A DNA stretch of 64,000 nt, from contig JAJQEL010000026.1 of the NCBI GenBank assembly GCA_021201655.1, forward strand, positions 1 to 64,000, in the 5' to 3' direction. The DNA comes from Erysipelotrichaceae bacterium. GTDB lineage: Bacteria; Bacillota_I; Bacilli_A; Erysipelotrichales; Coprobacillaceae. Within the stretch, counting starts at the first letter, position 1, and the number at the start of each line of letters is the position of its first letter. A model generated the notes under the pieces. The model was not told the DNA's origin. It made no database searches and saw only the letters and a program-made list of their open reading frames with translations. Below are positions 10,362 through 19,940 of the stretch, piece after piece. A program made the translations under genes and the position numbers.

Positions 10362-11160
10362 AATGAACTGGTTATACCTGATATGATTGACAATTATATT
10401 GTCAATTCAATTGCTATCATGAGTTTTTATGACAATTTTATAGGTGAACCAGGCATTAAAAAATTATTTTGCCTAATACTATTACAAGAATAGGCAGACA
10501 TGTCTTATCAGAACTAACTTATTTAGAAGAGATTATTTTATCAAATACACTTGAACTAATAGAGGAATATGCAGTTTATGGCTGTAATCATTTAAAAAAT
10601 ATTACTATTCCGTAAAGTTTTTATTATATCGGTGATGGAGCGTTTCAATATTGTGATTCTTTAAAGAATATAATGTTGCCTGATAGTTTAGAAAAGATTA
10701 AAGCTCATACATTTGAAAGATGTTTTTCGTTGGGAGCTGTTGATTTCCCTGCTGGTTTAAAAAAATTGAAAATCATACTTTTTGTAATTGTTATCATTTA
10801 GATGATCTTTATATTTCTGAAGGTACGATTAAAATTGACGTTAATGCTTTTTTCTTAAATTTGACACTTGAGGAAATAGTTATACCTTCATGTCTAGAAA
10901 CTATTGAAGAATTTGCTTTTTCTAATTGTAGCATATTAGATACCATTAATATTCCAGAAAATTTAAAAATTATAGGGGATTTTGCCTTTAATAATTATTA
11001 AAACATTGATGAATGAATACTTCCCGAAAGTTTAAATGACATAGGTTTAGGTGTCTTTGATGGATGCTACAAATTAGTGTTTGGAATTTACAAGAATTCT
11101 ATGGAATTAAAATATGTTCAGAAAAATAGTTATTCTTATAGTATCATTGATGAAATATAA
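10362..11160 (+). pseudogene. Decayed BspA-type LRR_5 protein
   Basis: This stretch of about 800 bp encodes recognisable LRR_5 repeats only if several breaks are crossed. Frame one gives ELVIPDMIDNYIVNSIAIMS and FYDNFIGEPGIKKLF; a shift near 10470 leads to LPNTITRIGRHVLSEL and YAVYGCNHLKNITIP, then TAA at 10613; SFYYIGDGAFQYCDSLKNI and GLKK follow, then a shift at the A7 tract 10759-10765 into IENHTFCNCYHLDDLYISEG, further repeats, TAA at 10999, TGA at 11014 and a last segment ending at 11160. The repeats resemble those of the LRR_5 gene at 42.4 kb. The 5' end and any signal peptide are gone. Confidence 0.8.
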
Positions 11161-11181
11161 AAATGCTTACTACAACAAAAC

Positions 11182-11220
11182 AATAAAAATAACAGATGAT
11201 TCTGTTATTTTTATTTTTAA
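11182..11220 (+). terminator. Strong terminator after the LRR pseudogene
   Basis: 15-bp perfect stem (AATAAAAATAACAGA and its complement), loop TGAT, then TTTAATT. Confidence 0.8.
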
Positions 11221-11233
11221 TTATTGAATTATA

Positions 11234-11242
11234 TGTTAAAAT
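11234..11242 (+). promoter_or_regulatory. Extended -10 promoter for rsmE
   Basis: TGTTAAAAT gives a TGn extended -10; no convincing -35 is seen. Confidence 0.45.
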
Positions 11243-11259
11243 AGCTTAGGTGATGTCAA

Positions 11260-11988
11260 ATGCAAAGATATTTTATTGACAAGAAGTGTATAGATCATGA
11301 TTATATTTATATAGATGATTTTAATCATAAACATATGCAGCGTGTCATGCGTTATCGAAATGGGGATAAGGTCATATGCTTATATGATGAAAGGGTATTT
11401 ATATATAAGATTACTAATATTGATAAAGGAATATTACAAAAAGAAGAAGAATTATTTGAAAATCATGAATTAGATGTTAATGTAACACTTATTTATAGTT
11501 TACCAAAAAATGATAAATTTGAATTTGTTTTACAGAAATCTACTGAACTGGGTGTTAATAGAATTGTTCCTTTATTATCAAAAAGATCTATTATTAAAAC
11601 TGATGCTAAGACATTTTCCAAAAAATATGAACGTTATCATAAAATTTTAAAAGAAGCTAGTGAATAGAGCTATCGTAACCATATTCCTGAATTGTCCTCT
11701 TTGATTTATTTAGATGAGATATCTCAATATTTATCAGATATCAATTTAGTAGCTTATGAAGAAGATGCTAAGTTAGGAGAACATGATAGTTTTTATCAAG
11801 CGATAAATAGTTATTATCAATCTATTACAATTATTGTTGGGCCTGAAGGTGGATTTGAGGAAGTAGAAATAGATAAAATGAGAAGTATGGGTATTGTAAG
11901 CTGTTCATTAGGTAAAAGAATATTAAGAAGTGAAACCGCACCGCTTTATATGTTAAGTGTGATTGGTTATAGCAGGGAGTTGAAATAA
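11260..11988 (+). pseudogene. rsmE: 16S rRNA (uracil-1498-N3)-methyltransferase RsmE, interrupted by an amber codon
   Basis: The N-terminal PUA-like domain and start of the SPOUT fold (LPKNDKFEFVLQKSTELGV, IVPLLSKRS) run to TAG at 11665-11667. The same frame continues without another break: SYRNHIPEL, then IIVGPEGGFEEVEID, LGKRILRSETAPL and a normal C-terminus. The stop replaces the Gln of the conserved EASEQS(Y/H)R segment, so a single C-to-T change (CAG to TAG) explains it. If the stop is real, the product is 135 residues without the SAM-binding knot and inactive unless read through. A sequencing error or strain polymorphism is the main alternative. It modifies U1498 near the decoding site and is not essential in the species tested. 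Confidence 0.88.
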
Positions 11989-12762
11989 ATGGGTTTTATT
12001 GAATATCTAAGTCGTTTTGGGGAAAAGATACCAGTTAATAAAATAGAATTGTATCATCAAATAATGGAACATGAAAATCAATTAAAAGCAATAGGTTTAA
12101 ATATGAAAATAAAAAAAGATTTTGATTTATTTGAATATGAAATTATTTTAAACGGACTGATCACGCAAAATAAAATTGAAAACAGTTACGAAATGTTTTT
12201 AAATGAACATTATGATCTATTAGATTATTTGAACTATGATGAAAAACAAAAAATGTTTAATACGGATATTAAAGATATATTAGAAAGTTCGCCACATTTT
12301 ACAGATCAAACAAGTAAAGTAACTATTTATATTCCTTATTTAGAACCATTTGTCAATAAACGATATACCAATGATTATCAAATATTACAATTAAAACAAC
12401 ATCGTGATTATGTAAGAAATTTTAAAGTGAATCATGACTCACCTGAAAAGATGTATGGTCTATTCATTTATCATACAGATTTTACATCTTTAAAAAATGT
12501 TTATGAAGATGAACGACATATTGATATGTATTATGATCCTTTAAAATCTTTATATATCTTTAAGAAAGATACCAGGAAATTACTCAATAAAGTAATTTTA
12601 TTAGATGAAAAATGTGCTCATACAACAATTGATATTGATGATGTAAAAAATATAGCTGCATATTTAGAGGAATATAAATATCAGGAATGTTTATCACTTA
12701 TGTTTGAAAAAAATATGATATGTGAAAAAACATATCATAAGATTCTAAAAAAATATAAATAG
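11989..12762 (+). CDS. Unknown protein between rsmE and mtaB
   Basis: 257 residues, not recognised. The ATG follows the rsmE stop directly, and AGGGAG about 10 bases upstream serves as ribosome binding site. No signal peptide or membrane segment; rich in Lys, Tyr, Asp and Asn. The N-terminal 60 residues look helical, with a longer mixed region after. The tight spacing to rsmE and the 11-bp gap to mtaB place it in an rRNA/tRNA modification operon, which hints at a role near translation but does not establish one. Confidence 0.65.
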   Translation: MGFIEYLSRFGEKIPVNKIELYHQIMEHENQLKAIGLNMKIKKDFDLFEYEIILNGLITQNKIENSYEMFLNEHYDLLDYLNYDEKQKMFNTDIKDILESSPHFTDQTSKVTIYIPYLEPFVNKRYTNDYQILQLKQHRDYVRNFKVNHDSPEKMYGLFIYHTDFTSLKNVYEDERHIDMYYDPLKSLYIFKKDTRKLLNKVILLDEKCAHTTIDIDDVKNIAAYLEEYKYQECLSLMFEKNMICEKTYHKILKKYK

Positions 12763-12773
12763 AAAGGATTTTT

Positions 12774-14084
12774 ATGAAAACAGTTGCTTTTTTAACATTA
12801 GGATGCAAAGTGAATACATATGAATCAGAAGCTATGATGAAATTATTTACATTAGATGGCTATACTCATGTTGATTTTAATGATAGAGCTGATGTTTATG
12901 TTATTAATACTTGTACAGTAACTAATACTGGTGATGCTAAATCAAGACAAATGATCAGAAAAGCTATAAAACAAAATAAGGACGCCATTATTTGTGTGGT
13001 CGGTTGCTATAGTCAGGTAGCTAAAGCTGATGTTTTAAAAATCGATGGTGTTCATATTGTTTTAGGAACTTCTCATCGTGGTGAAATAGTTGAATGTGTT
13101 CATGAGTATTTGCAATATAAGAAAATTATTGTGCGTGTGGATGATATATCGAAAGTTGATGAATTTGAGGATTTGGACGTTGATAGATATTTACATAATA
13201 CACGTGCCTTTATGAAGATACAGGACGGTTGTAATAATTATTGTACTTATTGTATTATTCCTTATGCGCGTGGAAAAGTACGCTCAAGAAAACCTGAAAG
13301 TGTTATTGCTCAAGCTCAAAAGCTGGTTGATCATGGCTTTATTGAAATTGTTTTAACAGGTATTCATACAGCAGGATATGGTTTAGATTTTAAAGATTAT
13401 GATTTTTATGATCTATTAGTTGATTTAACCACAAAAGTAAAAGGCTTAAAAAGACTACGTATTTCTTCCATTGAAATGAGTCAGATAGATCATCGCATTA
13501 TTGATTTAATTGCCTCTTCACCAATAGTTGTGGATCATTTACATATTCCTATTCAATCTGGATGCGATAAAACACTAAAACGCATGAATCGCCATTACAC
13601 AACAGCCCAATTTGCTGAAAAATTAATAGAATTGAAAACAAAATTACCTACTTTATCAGTTACAACAGATGTTATAGCTGGTTTTCCTGGAGAAACGGAT
13701 GAGGATTTTGAAGTCACTTATCAGTGGATTAAAGACATGCATTTTAATCAATTACATGTATTTCCCTACTCTCCAAGAAAAGGAACACCTGCTGCAAAAA
13801 TGCAAGATCAGGTTGATGGTCAAATTAAAAAGCAACGGGTCAGAAGATTATTGGAATTATCTCATCAAATGCAATATGAATTTGCCTCTTCACAAATAGG
13901 TAAAACATTAGAAGTATTAATTGAAGAAAGACATGGAGATTATATGGAGGGTCATGCTTCAAATTATTTGAAAGTTAATGTGAAATTACCAGATGATTCT
14001 ATTGGCCATATATATAAAGTTCATATTGTAAAACAAAATGATGTTGAATTGATTGGAAGTGTCATAAATGAAAAGACTGAATGA
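12774..14084 (+). CDS. mtaB: tRNA (N6-threonylcarbamoyladenosine(37)-C2)-methylthiotransferase MtaB
   Basis: 436 residues of the MiaB/MtaB methylthiotransferase family. The N-terminal UPF0004 domain has cluster cysteines in TLGCKVN (residue 10), INTCTVTN and VVGCYSQ; the radical SAM motif is CNNYCTYCIIPYARG (about 151-165); the C-terminal TRAM domain is present. LGCKVNxYES and the sequence after the SAM motif favour MtaB (YqeV) over MiaB. It adds a methylthio group to t6A37 in tRNAs reading ANN codons. It follows rsmE as in many Firmicutes. Its last 17 bases overlap the murE-type gene. Confidence 0.9.
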   Translation: MKTVAFLTLGCKVNTYESEAMMKLFTLDGYTHVDFNDRADVYVINTCTVTNTGDAKSRQMIRKAIKQNKDAIICVVGCYSQVAKADVLKIDGVHIVLGTSHRGEIVECVHEYLQYKKIIVRVDDISKVDEFEDLDVDRYLHNTRAFMKIQDGCNNYCTYCIIPYARGKVRSRKPESVIAQAQKLVDHGFIEIVLTGIHTAGYGLDFKDYDFYDLLVDLTTKVKGLKRLRISSIEMSQIDHRIIDLIASSPIVVDHLHIPIQSGCDKTLKRMNRHYTTAQFAEKLIELKTKLPTLSVTTDVIAGFPGETDEDFEVTYQWIKDMHFNQLHVFPYSPRKGTPAAKMQDQVDGQIKKQRVRRLLELSHQMQYEFASSQIGKTLEVLIEERHGDYMEGHASNYLKVNVKLPDDSIGHIYKVHIVKQNDVELIGSVINEKTE

Positions 14085-15531
14085 ATTATTTGATGTAGAA
14101 CAGGATTTTAAGATTGAGGCCATTCATAGTGACTCAAGGTATGTTGTTAAAAACTCTATTTTCTTTTGTATTGATGGTTTAAGTGTTGATGGTCATAAGT
14201 ATATTGAAGATGCTATTTTTCAAGGTGCTAAATGCATTGTTTACTCGAAACCTATTACATATAAGCATCGTGATATCGTTTATATTAAAGTTGATAATGT
14301 TTTAGATGAATTAAATCGTGTGGCTGATTTGTTTTATGATCATCCAAGCTATAAAATGACAGTTATGGGCATTACTGGTTCTAGTGGTAAAACAGCTGTG
14401 GCTTTAATGATTAAAGATATCTTATCACATTATTTAAAGACAGGATATATAGGGACAAATAGCATTGAATATGATAATATTGTAGAACAGTGTCCTTATA
14501 CGACTCCTGAATGTATTTTTTTACATAAGAAATTAAATGAAATGGTTAAACATGATGTTAAAGGTGTGACATTAGAAGTATCTAGTCATGGTTTGGCATT
14601 AAAACGTGTTGATAGTGTCCATTTTGACATGGCTATATTTACGAATGTTTATGAGGAACATCTTGATTTTCATGGAACCATGGAACAGTTAATGGCTTCT
14701 AAAGCAAAATTATTTCAATTGGTCAATGAAAAAGGTTATGCTATTTTAAATACTGATGAAGTGAGATTCTATAATTTGGTTAAAGATGATTTAAAATGCC
14801 ACATACTTACTTACGGTATAGAACATCATAGTGATGTCATGGCTAGAAATATTCAATTATTTATTGACCATACTGAATTTGATTTACAAATTTATGATGA
14901 ATTAAGACATATTTCTGTACCACTAATAGGTAAATGTAATGTTTCTAATGTTTTAGCAGTAGTGACATCTTTATTAGCTTTAGAAATGTTTCCACAACAA
15001 GTAATTCAATCGTTAAGTTATATAAAAGTTATCGATGGACGAATGGAATTATTGTCACATCATTATCCATTTCATGTCATAGTAGATTATTGTCAACATG
15101 CTAAAAGCTATGAATTAATATTTCAATTTGCCAGGTCTGTAAAAAAATCAGGTCGTATCATTGCGGTATTTGGTGCACCAGGACGAAGAAATATTAATAA
15201 ACGTGAAAAAATTGGAAGATTAGCAAATGAATATTGTGATCAGGTTATTTTAACGGCTGAAGATAATCGTGATGAAGATATTGAAGATATCTGTCTGGAA
15301 ATTCAAAAATATATTGAAAAGCCAGTGAGTGTCATTATTGAAGATCGAGCAATTGCCATTGAACAGGCTATCGAAATTGCCAATAGGGGAGATATTATTC
15401 TCATATTAGGAAAAGGACATGAGCAATTCATGGCTTCAACAATTGGTAATGTGCCTTATCAAGGCGATAAAAATATAGCATTAAATGCGATTCATAAAAT
15501 ATTTGAAGGAGGTGAAGATGATGAAATATAA
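14068..15531 (+). CDS. murE: MurE-type UDP-N-acetylmuramoyl-peptide ligase
   Basis: 487 residues with the three Mur ligase domains. The N-terminal UDP-binding part has [16 protein letters not shown]; the ATP loop is [11 protein letters not shown] (about 104-114); the central domain has [11 protein letters not shown] and [13 protein letters not shown] with the Lys of SKAKLF that is normally carbamylated; the C-terminal domain has FGAPGRRN and [14 protein letters not shown]. The motif that selects the third amino acid (DNPR for meso-diaminopimelate) reads AEDNRDED here, without the proline, so the amino acid added cannot be read off. The ATG overlaps mtaB by 17 bases; the end overlaps deoC. Confidence 0.82.
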   Translation: MKRLNELFDVEQDFKIEAIHSDSRYVVKNSIFFCIDGLSVDGHKYIEDAIFQGAKCIVYSKPITYKHRDIVYIKVDNVLDELNRVADLFYDHPSYKMTVMGITGSSGKTAVALMIKDILSHYLKTGYIGTNSIEYDNIVEQCPYTTPECIFLHKKLNEMVKHDVKGVTLEVSSHGLALKRVDSVHFDMAIFTNVYEEHLDFHGTMEQLMASKAKLFQLVNEKGYAILNTDEVRFYNLVKDDLKCHILTYGIEHHSDVMARNIQLFIDHTEFDLQIYDELRHISVPLIGKCNVSNVLAVVTSLLALEMFPQQVIQSLSYIKVIDGRMELLSHHYPFHVIVDYCQHAKSYELIFQFARSVKKSGRIIAVFGAPGRRNINKREKIGRLANEYCDQVILTAEDNRDEDIEDICLEIQKYIEKPVSVIIEDRAIAIEQAIEIANRGDIILILGKGHEQFMASTIGNVPYQGDKNIALNAIHKIFEGGEDDEI

Positions 15532-16165
15532 TAAGTATATTGACCATACAGTGTTAAAAGCTGACGCAACAAAACAAGATGTTATTAAGATTTGTGATGA
15601 AGCAATTGAATATGATTTTGCTTCAGTTTGTATAAATCCTTGCTGGGTGAGTTTTGCAGCTGATTATTTGCAAGCTAGTGATGTTAATGTATGTACAGTA
15701 ATTGGTTTTCCTTTAGGAGCTAATACATCTAGTGTTAAAGCATTTGAAGCCAAAGAAGCAGTAGAAAATGGTGCTGATGAAGTAGATATGGTTATTAATA
15801 TTGGTGCTTTAAAAGCTGGAGATGAAGAAACTGTTTATCAAGATATCAAAGCTGTTGTCGAGGCTACTGATAAATTAACTAAGGTAATTATTGAAACATG
15901 CTTGTTAACAGATGAGGAAAAAATCATTGCTTGTAAGCTTGCTAAAAGAGCTGGTGCTGATTATGTTAAGACATCAACAGGCTTTTCAACAGGTGGGACA
16001 ACTGTTCATGATGTTGCTTTAATGAAGGAAGTTGTAGGTGATGAACTTAAAGTTAAAGCAAGTGGTGGTGTTAGAAGTTATGAAGATATGTTGGCTGTTA
16101 TTGAGGCAGGAGCAAGTCGCATTGGTACATCGTCAGGAGTATCATTAATGAATCATAAGGATTAG
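15521..16165 (+). CDS. deoC: Deoxyribose-phosphate aldolase
   Basis: 214 residues. Splits 2-deoxyribose-5-phosphate into glyceraldehyde-3-phosphate and acetaldehyde. Family motifs: [12 protein letters not shown] at the N-terminus, [19 protein letters not shown], and the Schiff-base lysine in [10 protein letters not shown] (about K150). An in-frame ATG far upstream (15485) lies inside the murE-type gene; GGAGGTGA at 15508-15514 points to the ATG at 15521 (or 15518). It overlaps the preceding gene by 11 bases. No other deoxyribonucleoside genes are adjacent, so its place in this operon is probably positional. Confidence 0.93.
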   Translation: MKYNKYIDHTVLKADATKQDVIKICDEAIEYDFASVCINPCWVSFAADYLQASDVNVCTVIGFPLGANTSSVKAFEAKEAVENGADEVDMVINIGALKAGDEETVYQDIKAVVEATDKLTKVIIETCLLTDEEKIIACKLAKRAGADYVKTSTGFSTGGTTVHDVALMKEVVGDELKVKASGGVRSYEDMLAVIEAGASRIGTSSGVSLMNHKD

Positions 16166-16190
16166 GAAAATCGTCATTTTCCTTTTTCTT
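16164..16190 (+). terminator. Terminator after deoC
   Basis: AGGAAAAT/ATTTTCCT stem, loop CGTC, T-rich tail; overlaps the stop codon. Confidence 0.75.
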
Positions 16191-16296
16191 TGCTTTAAAA
16201 ATGAAGAAAATGAAGAAATTTACAAATAAATTAAGTTATACTTTATTTTATAAAAAAAATAATGTAAAATAGATATATATGGAGGTAAGTTATAAA

Positions 16297-18012
16297 ATGA
16301 CAATGATTAAAGGTATTGCGGCATCTAATGGTATTGCTTTAGCAAAAGCTTACAAATTAGTTATGCCAGATTTAACAGTTACAAGAGATACTGTTGAAGA
16401 TGTAGAAAAAGAAGTACAAGTTTATCAAGATGCTGTAGCTGGTACTGCTAAAGAGTTGGAAGTGATTAAAGAAGCTGCTTCAAAGAATTTATCAGCTGAA
16501 GAAGCTGCAGTATTTGACGCACATGCTCAAATCTTAGCTGACCCTGAAATGGAAACTCAAGTATTAGACAAAATTAAAAATGAAAAACTTAATGCTGCTG
16601 CTGCATTAGAAGATGTGTCTAACACATTCATCATGATTTTTGAAAGCATGAAAGATGAATATTTCAAAGAAAGAGCTGCTGATGTAAAAGACGTTTCTCG
16701 TCGTTTATTAGCTAATTTATTAGGTAAACCATTACCAAATCCTGCTTTAATTGATTCAGAAGTTGTTATTATTGCTGATGATTTAACACCATCTGATACT
16801 GCACAATTAAATAAGAACTTAGTAAAAGGTTTTGCTACTAATATTGGTGGTAGAACTTCTCACTCAGCTATCATGGCTCGTAGTTTGGAAATCCCTGCAG
16901 TTGTTGCTTGTAAGACTATTACAGAAGATGTTCAAGAAGGTGACTTTATTATCTTAGATGGTATCAATGGTGACGTTATCATTAATCCTGATGAAGATAC
17001 AATTAAAGATTATGAAGTTAAACGTGATGAATATATCGCTTATAAAGAAGAATTAAAACAATTAGTCAATGAAAAGACTATTTCTACTGATGGACATCAA
17101 GTTGAATTAGTTGCTAATATTGGTGGTGCTGGAGACTTACCAGGTGTTAAAGAAAATGGTGGCGAAGGTGTCGGCTTATTCAGAACTGAATTCTTATATA
17201 TGGAATCAGCAGATCTTCCAAGTGAAGAAAGACAGTTAGAGGTTTATAAAGAAATCTTAGAAGCTATGGAAGGTAAACCAGTTGTTGTTAGAACATTGGA
17301 TATCGGTGGAGATAAGAAGATTGAAGCTATTGATTTACCTGATGAAATGAACCCATTCTTAGGTGTTCGTGCTGTTCGTTTATGTTTCCAAAGAGAAGAC
17401 ATCTTTAGAACTCAATTAAGAGCATTATTAAGAGCTAGTGTTTATGGTAACTTAAGAATTATGTTCCCTATGATCGCTACTGTTCAAGAATTTAGAAAAG
17501 CTAAAGGTATCTTATTAGAAGAAAAAGATAAATTAGTAGCTGAAGGTATTCCAGTATCTGATGATTTCCAAGTTGGTATCATGATCGAAATTCCTGCTGC
17601 TGCAGTATTAGCTGATGTATTAGCTAAAGAAGTTGACTTCTTCTCAATCGGTACAAATGACTTAATTCAATATACATTTGCTGCTGATAGAATGTCTTCT
17701 GGTGTTGCTTACTTATATCAACCATTTAACCCATCTATCTTACGTTTAGTAAGAAATGTTATCAATGCAGCTCATGCTGAAGGTAAATGGGCAGGTATGT
17801 GTGGCGAAATGGCTGGTGAACCATTGGCTGGACCATTATTATTAGGTTTAGGACTTGATGAATTCTCTATGTCTGCTACTTCAATTTTAGCTCAAAGAAA
17901 GTTAATTAGATCTCTTTCTAAAGCTGAAATGGAAGAACTTGCTAACAAGTGCTGTGATTGTGCTACAATGGATGAAGTTGTTGCATTAGTTAAAGAAGCT
18001 ACAGGTCAATAA
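16297..18012 (+). CDS. ptsI: Phosphoenolpyruvate-protein phosphotransferase (PTS enzyme I)
   Basis: 571 residues. Takes phosphate from phosphoenolpyruvate and passes it to HPr for PTS sugar uptake. The phosphohistidine motif [12 protein letters not shown] is centred on H189; the PEP-binding domain has [34 protein letters not shown] and the Cys of GMCGEMAG. ORFs reach back to 16279, but that ATG lies on the ribosome binding site GGAGGT (16281-16286); the ATG at 16297 fits. The codon choice resembles dnaK (highly expressed). No ptsH is adjacent. A TAAAAT at 16265-16270 is a possible -10. Confidence 0.97.
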   Translation: MTMIKGIAASNGIALAKAYKLVMPDLTVTRDTVEDVEKEVQVYQDAVAGTAKELEVIKEAASKNLSAEEAAVFDAHAQILADPEMETQVLDKIKNEKLNAAAALEDVSNTFIMIFESMKDEYFKERAADVKDVSRRLLANLLGKPLPNPALIDSEVVIIADDLTPSDTAQLNKNLVKGFATNIGGRTSHSAIMARSLEIPAVVACKTITEDVQEGDFIILDGINGDVIINPDEDTIKDYEVKRDEYIAYKEELKQLVNEKTISTDGHQVELVANIGGAGDLPGVKENGGEGVGLFRTEFLYMESADLPSEERQLEVYKEILEAMEGKPVVVRTLDIGGDKKIEAIDLPDEMNPFLGVRAVRLCFQREDIFRTQLRALLRASVYGNLRIMFPMIATVQEFRKAKGILLEEKDKLVAEGIPVSDDFQVGIMIEIPAAAVLADVLAKEVDFFSIGTNDLIQYTFAADRMSSGVAYLYQPFNPSILRLVRNVINAAHAEGKWAGMCGEMAGEPLAGPLLLGLGLDEFSMSATSILAQRKLIRSLSKAEMEELANKCCDCATMDEVVALVKEATGQ

Positions 18013-18023
18013 AATAACTACCT

Positions 18024-18050
18024 AAAAGGTATGCTTTGCATACCTTTTTA
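18024..18050 (+). terminator. Terminator of ptsI
   Basis: 11-bp stem AAAAGGTATGC and its complement, loop TTT, T-run. Confidence 0.85.
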
Positions 18051-18227
18051 TATTGCAACTGATTTTAAAAAAACATAAATAATATTTATGAATTAAACAA
18101 TTAGAAATTGGACAAAAAATTAGACAAATTATTATTGTATTCATTATGTTTTTTTTATTTAAAATTGTAAAATCTTATGTTAGAATTACACATATAACAT
18201 CGAAAAAATATTGGCAGGGAGAAGAGT

Positions 18228-19424
18228 ATGAGTATTATAAAGTCTATTGAAAAGAAAATTATTATTGTTTTATTAACTTGTTTAATTGTTTTGCCATCTT
18301 GTGTGTTTGCTATCGATAATGTCCCTGATGCACCAGAAGGAACAATTGCTGTTGGTGTGGATATTTCATATCATAATGGTACTATTGATTTTGAGCAATT
18401 AGCTACAGAAGTGAATTTTGTTATTTTAAGATGTGGTTATGGTTCAGATTATACAAGTCAGGATGATGCGAATTTTGAAACATATGTCAAAGCTTGTGTT
18501 AAATATAATATTCCTTTTGGCGTTTACCTTTATTCCTATGCTAATACTGTTGCTAAAGGTACAAGTGAAGGAGAACATGCTTTAAGACTTGTGGAACAAG
18601 CCGAAAATGAATGGGGTGCAACACTTTCTTTACCAGTTTTTTATGACATGGAAGATTCAGGTACTTTAGGTACTTGTGATGCTTCTACGAAGGCAAAGAT
18701 TGCTCAAGCCTTTTGTACTGTTTTAGAAGATGCTGGTTATACGACTGGTATTTATGCTAGTAAATATTGGTGGACGACCTATTTAACAGATTCATACTTC
18801 GATACTGTTATTAAATGGGTAGCACAATATAATGATGAATGTACATATACAGGTTCATACTCAATGTGGCAATGTACTTCATCTGCTACAACTTCTGCTG
18901 CTGATACAACTTTAGATTATAATTACATGATTGAAAATATATTTGTAGGAACATCTTCTAGTAGTGTCACTACGACTACAACAAGTTCTATAAGTAATGC
19001 ACAAATTATAACTAATATGGGATTTGTGAATAGTAATAGTTATTTAACTGGAGTTCTTTTAGGGGCAACAGTTCAATCCGTCATATCATCAATAAGTAAA
19101 GCTTCATCTGCTACAACTGTCACGATAAAGGATGCGAGTTCTACAGCTATTACTTTAGGTACGGTTAGTACTGGTATGACAATGACATTAACCACAAATA
19201 ATGTTTCAAACACATATACATTTGTTATACGTGGTGATGTTAATGGTGATGGTGCAATAAAATCTATTGATTATATTAGAATTAAAAACTATATTATGGG
19301 GACTAAAACTTTGACAGCAGCTCAAAAACTTGCAGCTGACGCTAATAAAGATGGTAGTGTTAATTCGAGAGATTATATTCGTATTAAAAATTATATAATG
19401 GGAACTGCTTCTATTACCCAATAA
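18228..19424 (+). CDS. Secreted GH25 lysozyme with C-terminal dockerin
   Basis: 398 residues. A signal peptide ends near VFA (residue 28). A GH25 muramidase domain (about 40-235) has AVGVDISYHNGTIDF, CGYGSDYTSQDDANF and the catalytic FYDMEDSG. A Ser/Thr linker leads to a beta-rich module of about 75 residues (VNSNSYLTGVLLGATVQSVI), then a type I dockerin with two Ca-binding repeats (GDVNGDGAIKS and DANKDGSVNS, each followed by YIRIKNYIMG). The same module and dockerin close the protein at 22.3 kb. GH25 enzymes cut the MurNAc-GlcNAc bond of peptidoglycan. No sortase or membrane anchor is present, so display would rely on the dockerin. Confidence 0.93.
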   Translation: MSIIKSIEKKIIIVLLTCLIVLPSCVFAIDNVPDAPEGTIAVGVDISYHNGTIDFEQLATEVNFVILRCGYGSDYTSQDDANFETYVKACVKYNIPFGVYLYSYANTVAKGTSEGEHALRLVEQAENEWGATLSLPVFYDMEDSGTLGTCDASTKAKIAQAFCTVLEDAGYTTGIYASKYWWTTYLTDSYFDTVIKWVAQYNDECTYTGSYSMWQCTSSATTSAADTTLDYNYMIENIFVGTSSSSVTTTTTSSISNAQIITNMGFVNSNSYLTGVLLGATVQSVISSISKASSATTVTIKDASSTAITLGTVSTGMTMTLTTNNVSNTYTFVIRGDVNGDGAIKSIDYIRIKNYIMGTKTLTAAQKLAADANKDGSVNSRDYIRIKNYIMGTASITQ

Positions 19425-19450
19425 AAGGTATGTTATTCACATACCTTTTT
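19423..19450. terminator. Bidirectional terminator between the GH25 gene and msrC
   Basis: AAAAGGTATGT/ACATACCTTTT with loop TATTC; it contains both stop regions, serving the converging genes. Confidence 0.85.
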
Positions 19451-19894
19451 AAATACATTTTCTTCAATAATTTTTACAACTTCCTCTAATGTTTTTTTAT
19501 CTTTATTTGTAAAACGATTATAATGAGGAGAATCGATATCTAGAACGCCTACAACTTGATCATTAACAATAATAGGAACAACGATTTCACTTAAACTCTC
19601 GCTATCACAAGCAATATGTCCTGCAAATTGATGGACATCACTCACAACTATTGTTTCCTGTTTTAAAGCTGCAGTGCCACAAACACCTTTTCCTATATCA
19701 ATACGAACACATGCAACTTTACCTTGAAAAGGCCCTAAAACCAGTTGCTCATTTTCTTTTAAATAAAAACCAACCCAGTTAATATCATCTATCACTTCAT
19801 TTAATAGGGCTGAAATATTGGCAAGATTTGCTATAATATTATTTTCATCTTCGACTAAAGCAGATAATTGTGCTAAAAATAAGTTTTTATCCAT
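19433..19894 (-). CDS. msrC: Free methionine-(R)-sulfoxide reductase (GAF-domain fRMsr)
   Basis: 153-residue GAF-domain protein of the YebR/fRMsr family, reducing free methionine-R-sulfoxide. Motifs: NWVGFYL, GPFQGKVAC, GKGVCGTAA and HIACDSESLSEIVVP, holding the three conserved active-site Cys. A GTG start at 19903 is possible, but the ATG at 19894 has AGAGGTG at good distance. Its last codons form one arm of the shared terminator. It diverges from the dGTPase gene across a 46-bp gap with a reverse-strand TATAAT at 19913-19918. Confidence 0.9.
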   Translation of the reverse strand: MDKNLFLAQLSALVEDENNIIANLANISALLNEVIDDINWVGFYLKENEQLVLGPFQGKVACVRIDIGKGVCGTAALKQETIVVSDVHQFAGHIACDSESLSEIVVPIIVNDQVVGVLDIDSPHYNRFTNKDKKTLEEVVKIIEENVFKKVCE

Positions 19895-19940
19895 TGCAAT
19901 CACCTCTTAAATATTATAACATACTTAAAGAGGTGATGAA

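Noticed and set aside
8717-11160. Genomic island or mobile element in the accessory patch
   Set aside because: No integrase, transposase, terminal repeats or tRNA-flanking repeats were found; decay of local genes suffices.
18090-18160. Possible Xre-type repressor remnant (LEIGQKIRQ) upstream of the GH25 gene
   Set aside because: Only about nine residues match before the frame becomes hydrophobic; too short to support.
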